A stretch of DNA of 64,000 bases. Origin: Taxillus chinensis (taxonomy: Eukaryota; Streptophyta; Magnoliopsida; Santalales; Loranthaceae). Made by a program: the position numbers and the translations under genes. Below, piece after piece: positions 62,751 through 64,000 of the stretch (positions are counted from its first letter, which is position 1; each line of letters starts with the position of its first letter). The DNA is taken from contig CM042088.1 in the NCBI GenBank assembly GCA_023512835.1, positions 39,722,164 through 39,786,163 of the forward strand, given 5' to 3'. Below the pieces are notes generated by a model that was given only the letters and a program-made list of their open reading frames with translations, was not told the DNA's origin and searched no databases.

Positions 62751-63711
62751 AAGGGTATGTTTTAACGTCAACTTTTAAGTTAGTGCTGGTTTTTTCCCCA
62801 TTGTATTGTTTTTGAGTAAATGGATAACTTTTTCTATGGTTCTAATTTTTTTAATTTTTTTTAATATTACACTGCTAGATTTTAAATTTCTCATCTGCTA
62901 TAATTAACTTTCTAATTTCTACCACTGAACTAGTTCCATTGTTATATTTCAAAACAATAAATGGGAGCATGCACAATGTATTTGTTTGTGAGTTGTCAAC
63001 TTCGCTGGTCAAATATCAATAAAGCATTAAAATAACAAAAGTTTACAGCCTAAAATTAAAATTATTAGCCACACCAAACCCTCCCTAACATAATGGGCAA
63101 GCACATGTGGCAGGGTTATTTTTATTCCCTCTGTTTTTCTTTGTTTCCTACCCTCTATTGTTATTCCTTGCCTCGTTTTGGTGGTTCCACCACGCATTGC
63201 GGTGCTTTTTATTATGAGAAGAGACAAACAACCCCCGATTCAATGCGCTTAAACTCAACCAATAAATAATAATTGAAAAGTGCACTCACTTCATCAGTAA
63301 TTGTGATAGTGACCATTCATCATCTATAGACGAAAAAGTATATATGTTTTGACAATAGTTAGATCAGTGATTAACTTTAATAATTGCCAATGAAAATTTC
63401 TCAATTTAAAACTACTAAATACTCATACGTCCGAATCAGGCGTACTAAAATTTTAAACATTTACTGCGAATTTATTTTAATTTAAAAGCAGTATAAATTA
63501 AAAGTGATTTTTAATTATTTTATATTTTTAAATTTAAATTTAATATATTTTTTAAAAAATTTTATTAATTAGATTTTTTAAAATTATTTAATTTATTTTT
63601 TCAAAAATTATAATTCAAAAAAAAAACATATTCTCTTCATACTATTCAAAAATAATTTCAATTTATAATTTAATATGAACAAAAACCAAAAATCATACTA
63701 AACATACCCTC
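62751..63711. mobile_element. Possible AT-rich element with AAGGGTATGTTT ends
   Basis: TTAAGGGTATGTTTTAA at the left faces AAACATACCCTCAAGG at the right, about 960 bp apart. Immediately left of it, CATACCCTTAAGGGTATG forms a palindrome, as if two elements abut. The ends are short, so confidence is low. Confidence 0.25.
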
Positions 63712-63775
63712 AAGGTCAATGGATGTTTGGCCGTGGTGTGTGCTTATATTTTAGATAATTAAGTAACACAATAAG

Positions 63776-64000
63776 AGCATCCACAATATGTTTCTATAAT
63801 ATAACTTTTCCTATAATTTATGAAAAAAACATACAAAATCATCAAAAATTCATTTGCAGCAGGTTCTCTAAAATATGGTATAGAAACACTAAAATATGGT
63901 ATAGAAACAGGGAATGAATAGTAAATTCCTAAATGTTTTCCCTATAATTTTTTAATATATATATATATATATATTAAACTTATAATTTTTTTATTGGTTA
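63776..64000. mobile_element. Possible MITE cut by the window end
   Basis: It begins GAGCATCCACAATATG, a start common to plant Harbinger-like MITEs. Inside, CTAAAATATGGTATAGAAAC is repeated directly in tandem (63870-63909). The right end is not in the window. Confidence 0.3.

Overview
This window is nuclear DNA from a flowering plant. The genes have GT-AG introns and protein families found only in plants, such as the CALS11-type callose synthase, MUCI70 and CBSX5. The DNA is AT-rich and full of plant transposon debris and microsatellites. First exons are clearly GC-richer than the rest of their genes. I cannot name the species. Nothing here looks bacterial, organellar or viral.

Five complete protein genes, one truncated gene and one tRNA gene are supported. 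In order they are: (1) the start of a DUF506 gene running off the left edge (minus, 1-352); (2) tRNA-Gly(GCC) (minus, 4851-4921); (3) MUCI70, a DUF616/TOD1-type Golgi glycosyltransferase gene of nine coding exons (plus, 9551-16439); (4) a single-exon callose synthase gene closest to CALS11/GSL1 (minus, 23549-28894); (5) TRAPPC13, a vesicle-tethering complex subunit with twelve coding exons including a 15-nt microexon (plus, 36944-43352); (6) CBSX5, a CBS-domain protein with two exons (plus, 47692-49360); and (7) a probably plastid-targeted TPR-like protein with three exons (minus, 49965-53082), convergent with CBSX5. I assembled exon structures by hand from splice sites and reading-frame continuity. 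All junctions keep phase and give proteins of 616, 1781, 443, 397 and 763 residues. The genes do not form an operon or cluster. Three of them act in secretion or the cell wall (MUCI70, CALS11, TRAPPC13), but I see no sign that they are co-regulated.

The intergenic space is mostly decayed mobile DNA. The best-defined pieces are: a 3.4-kb solo LTR with a perfect 5-bp target duplication (CTAAT), two promoter-like TATA boxes and two small basic-protein ORFs inside it (54375-57783); a 1.56-kb non-autonomous hAT element with an 8-bp target duplication (33543-35098), nested in a minus-strand LTR that is followed by a decayed gag (31190-31751); a 648-bp unit with 61-bp terminal inverted repeats flanked by CAAG, carrying what looks like a polypurine tract/LTR junction (18262-18909); and a GC-rich hAT-like element inserted into one copy of a 247-bp tandem duplication, so that the other copy records the empty site (2787-4020).

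I found no CRISPR array, toxin system or biosynthetic cluster. I do not claim a new biological system. The least-explained features are the ORF-bearing solo LTR and two exon-like open segments on the minus strand between 19.8 and 22.0 kb.
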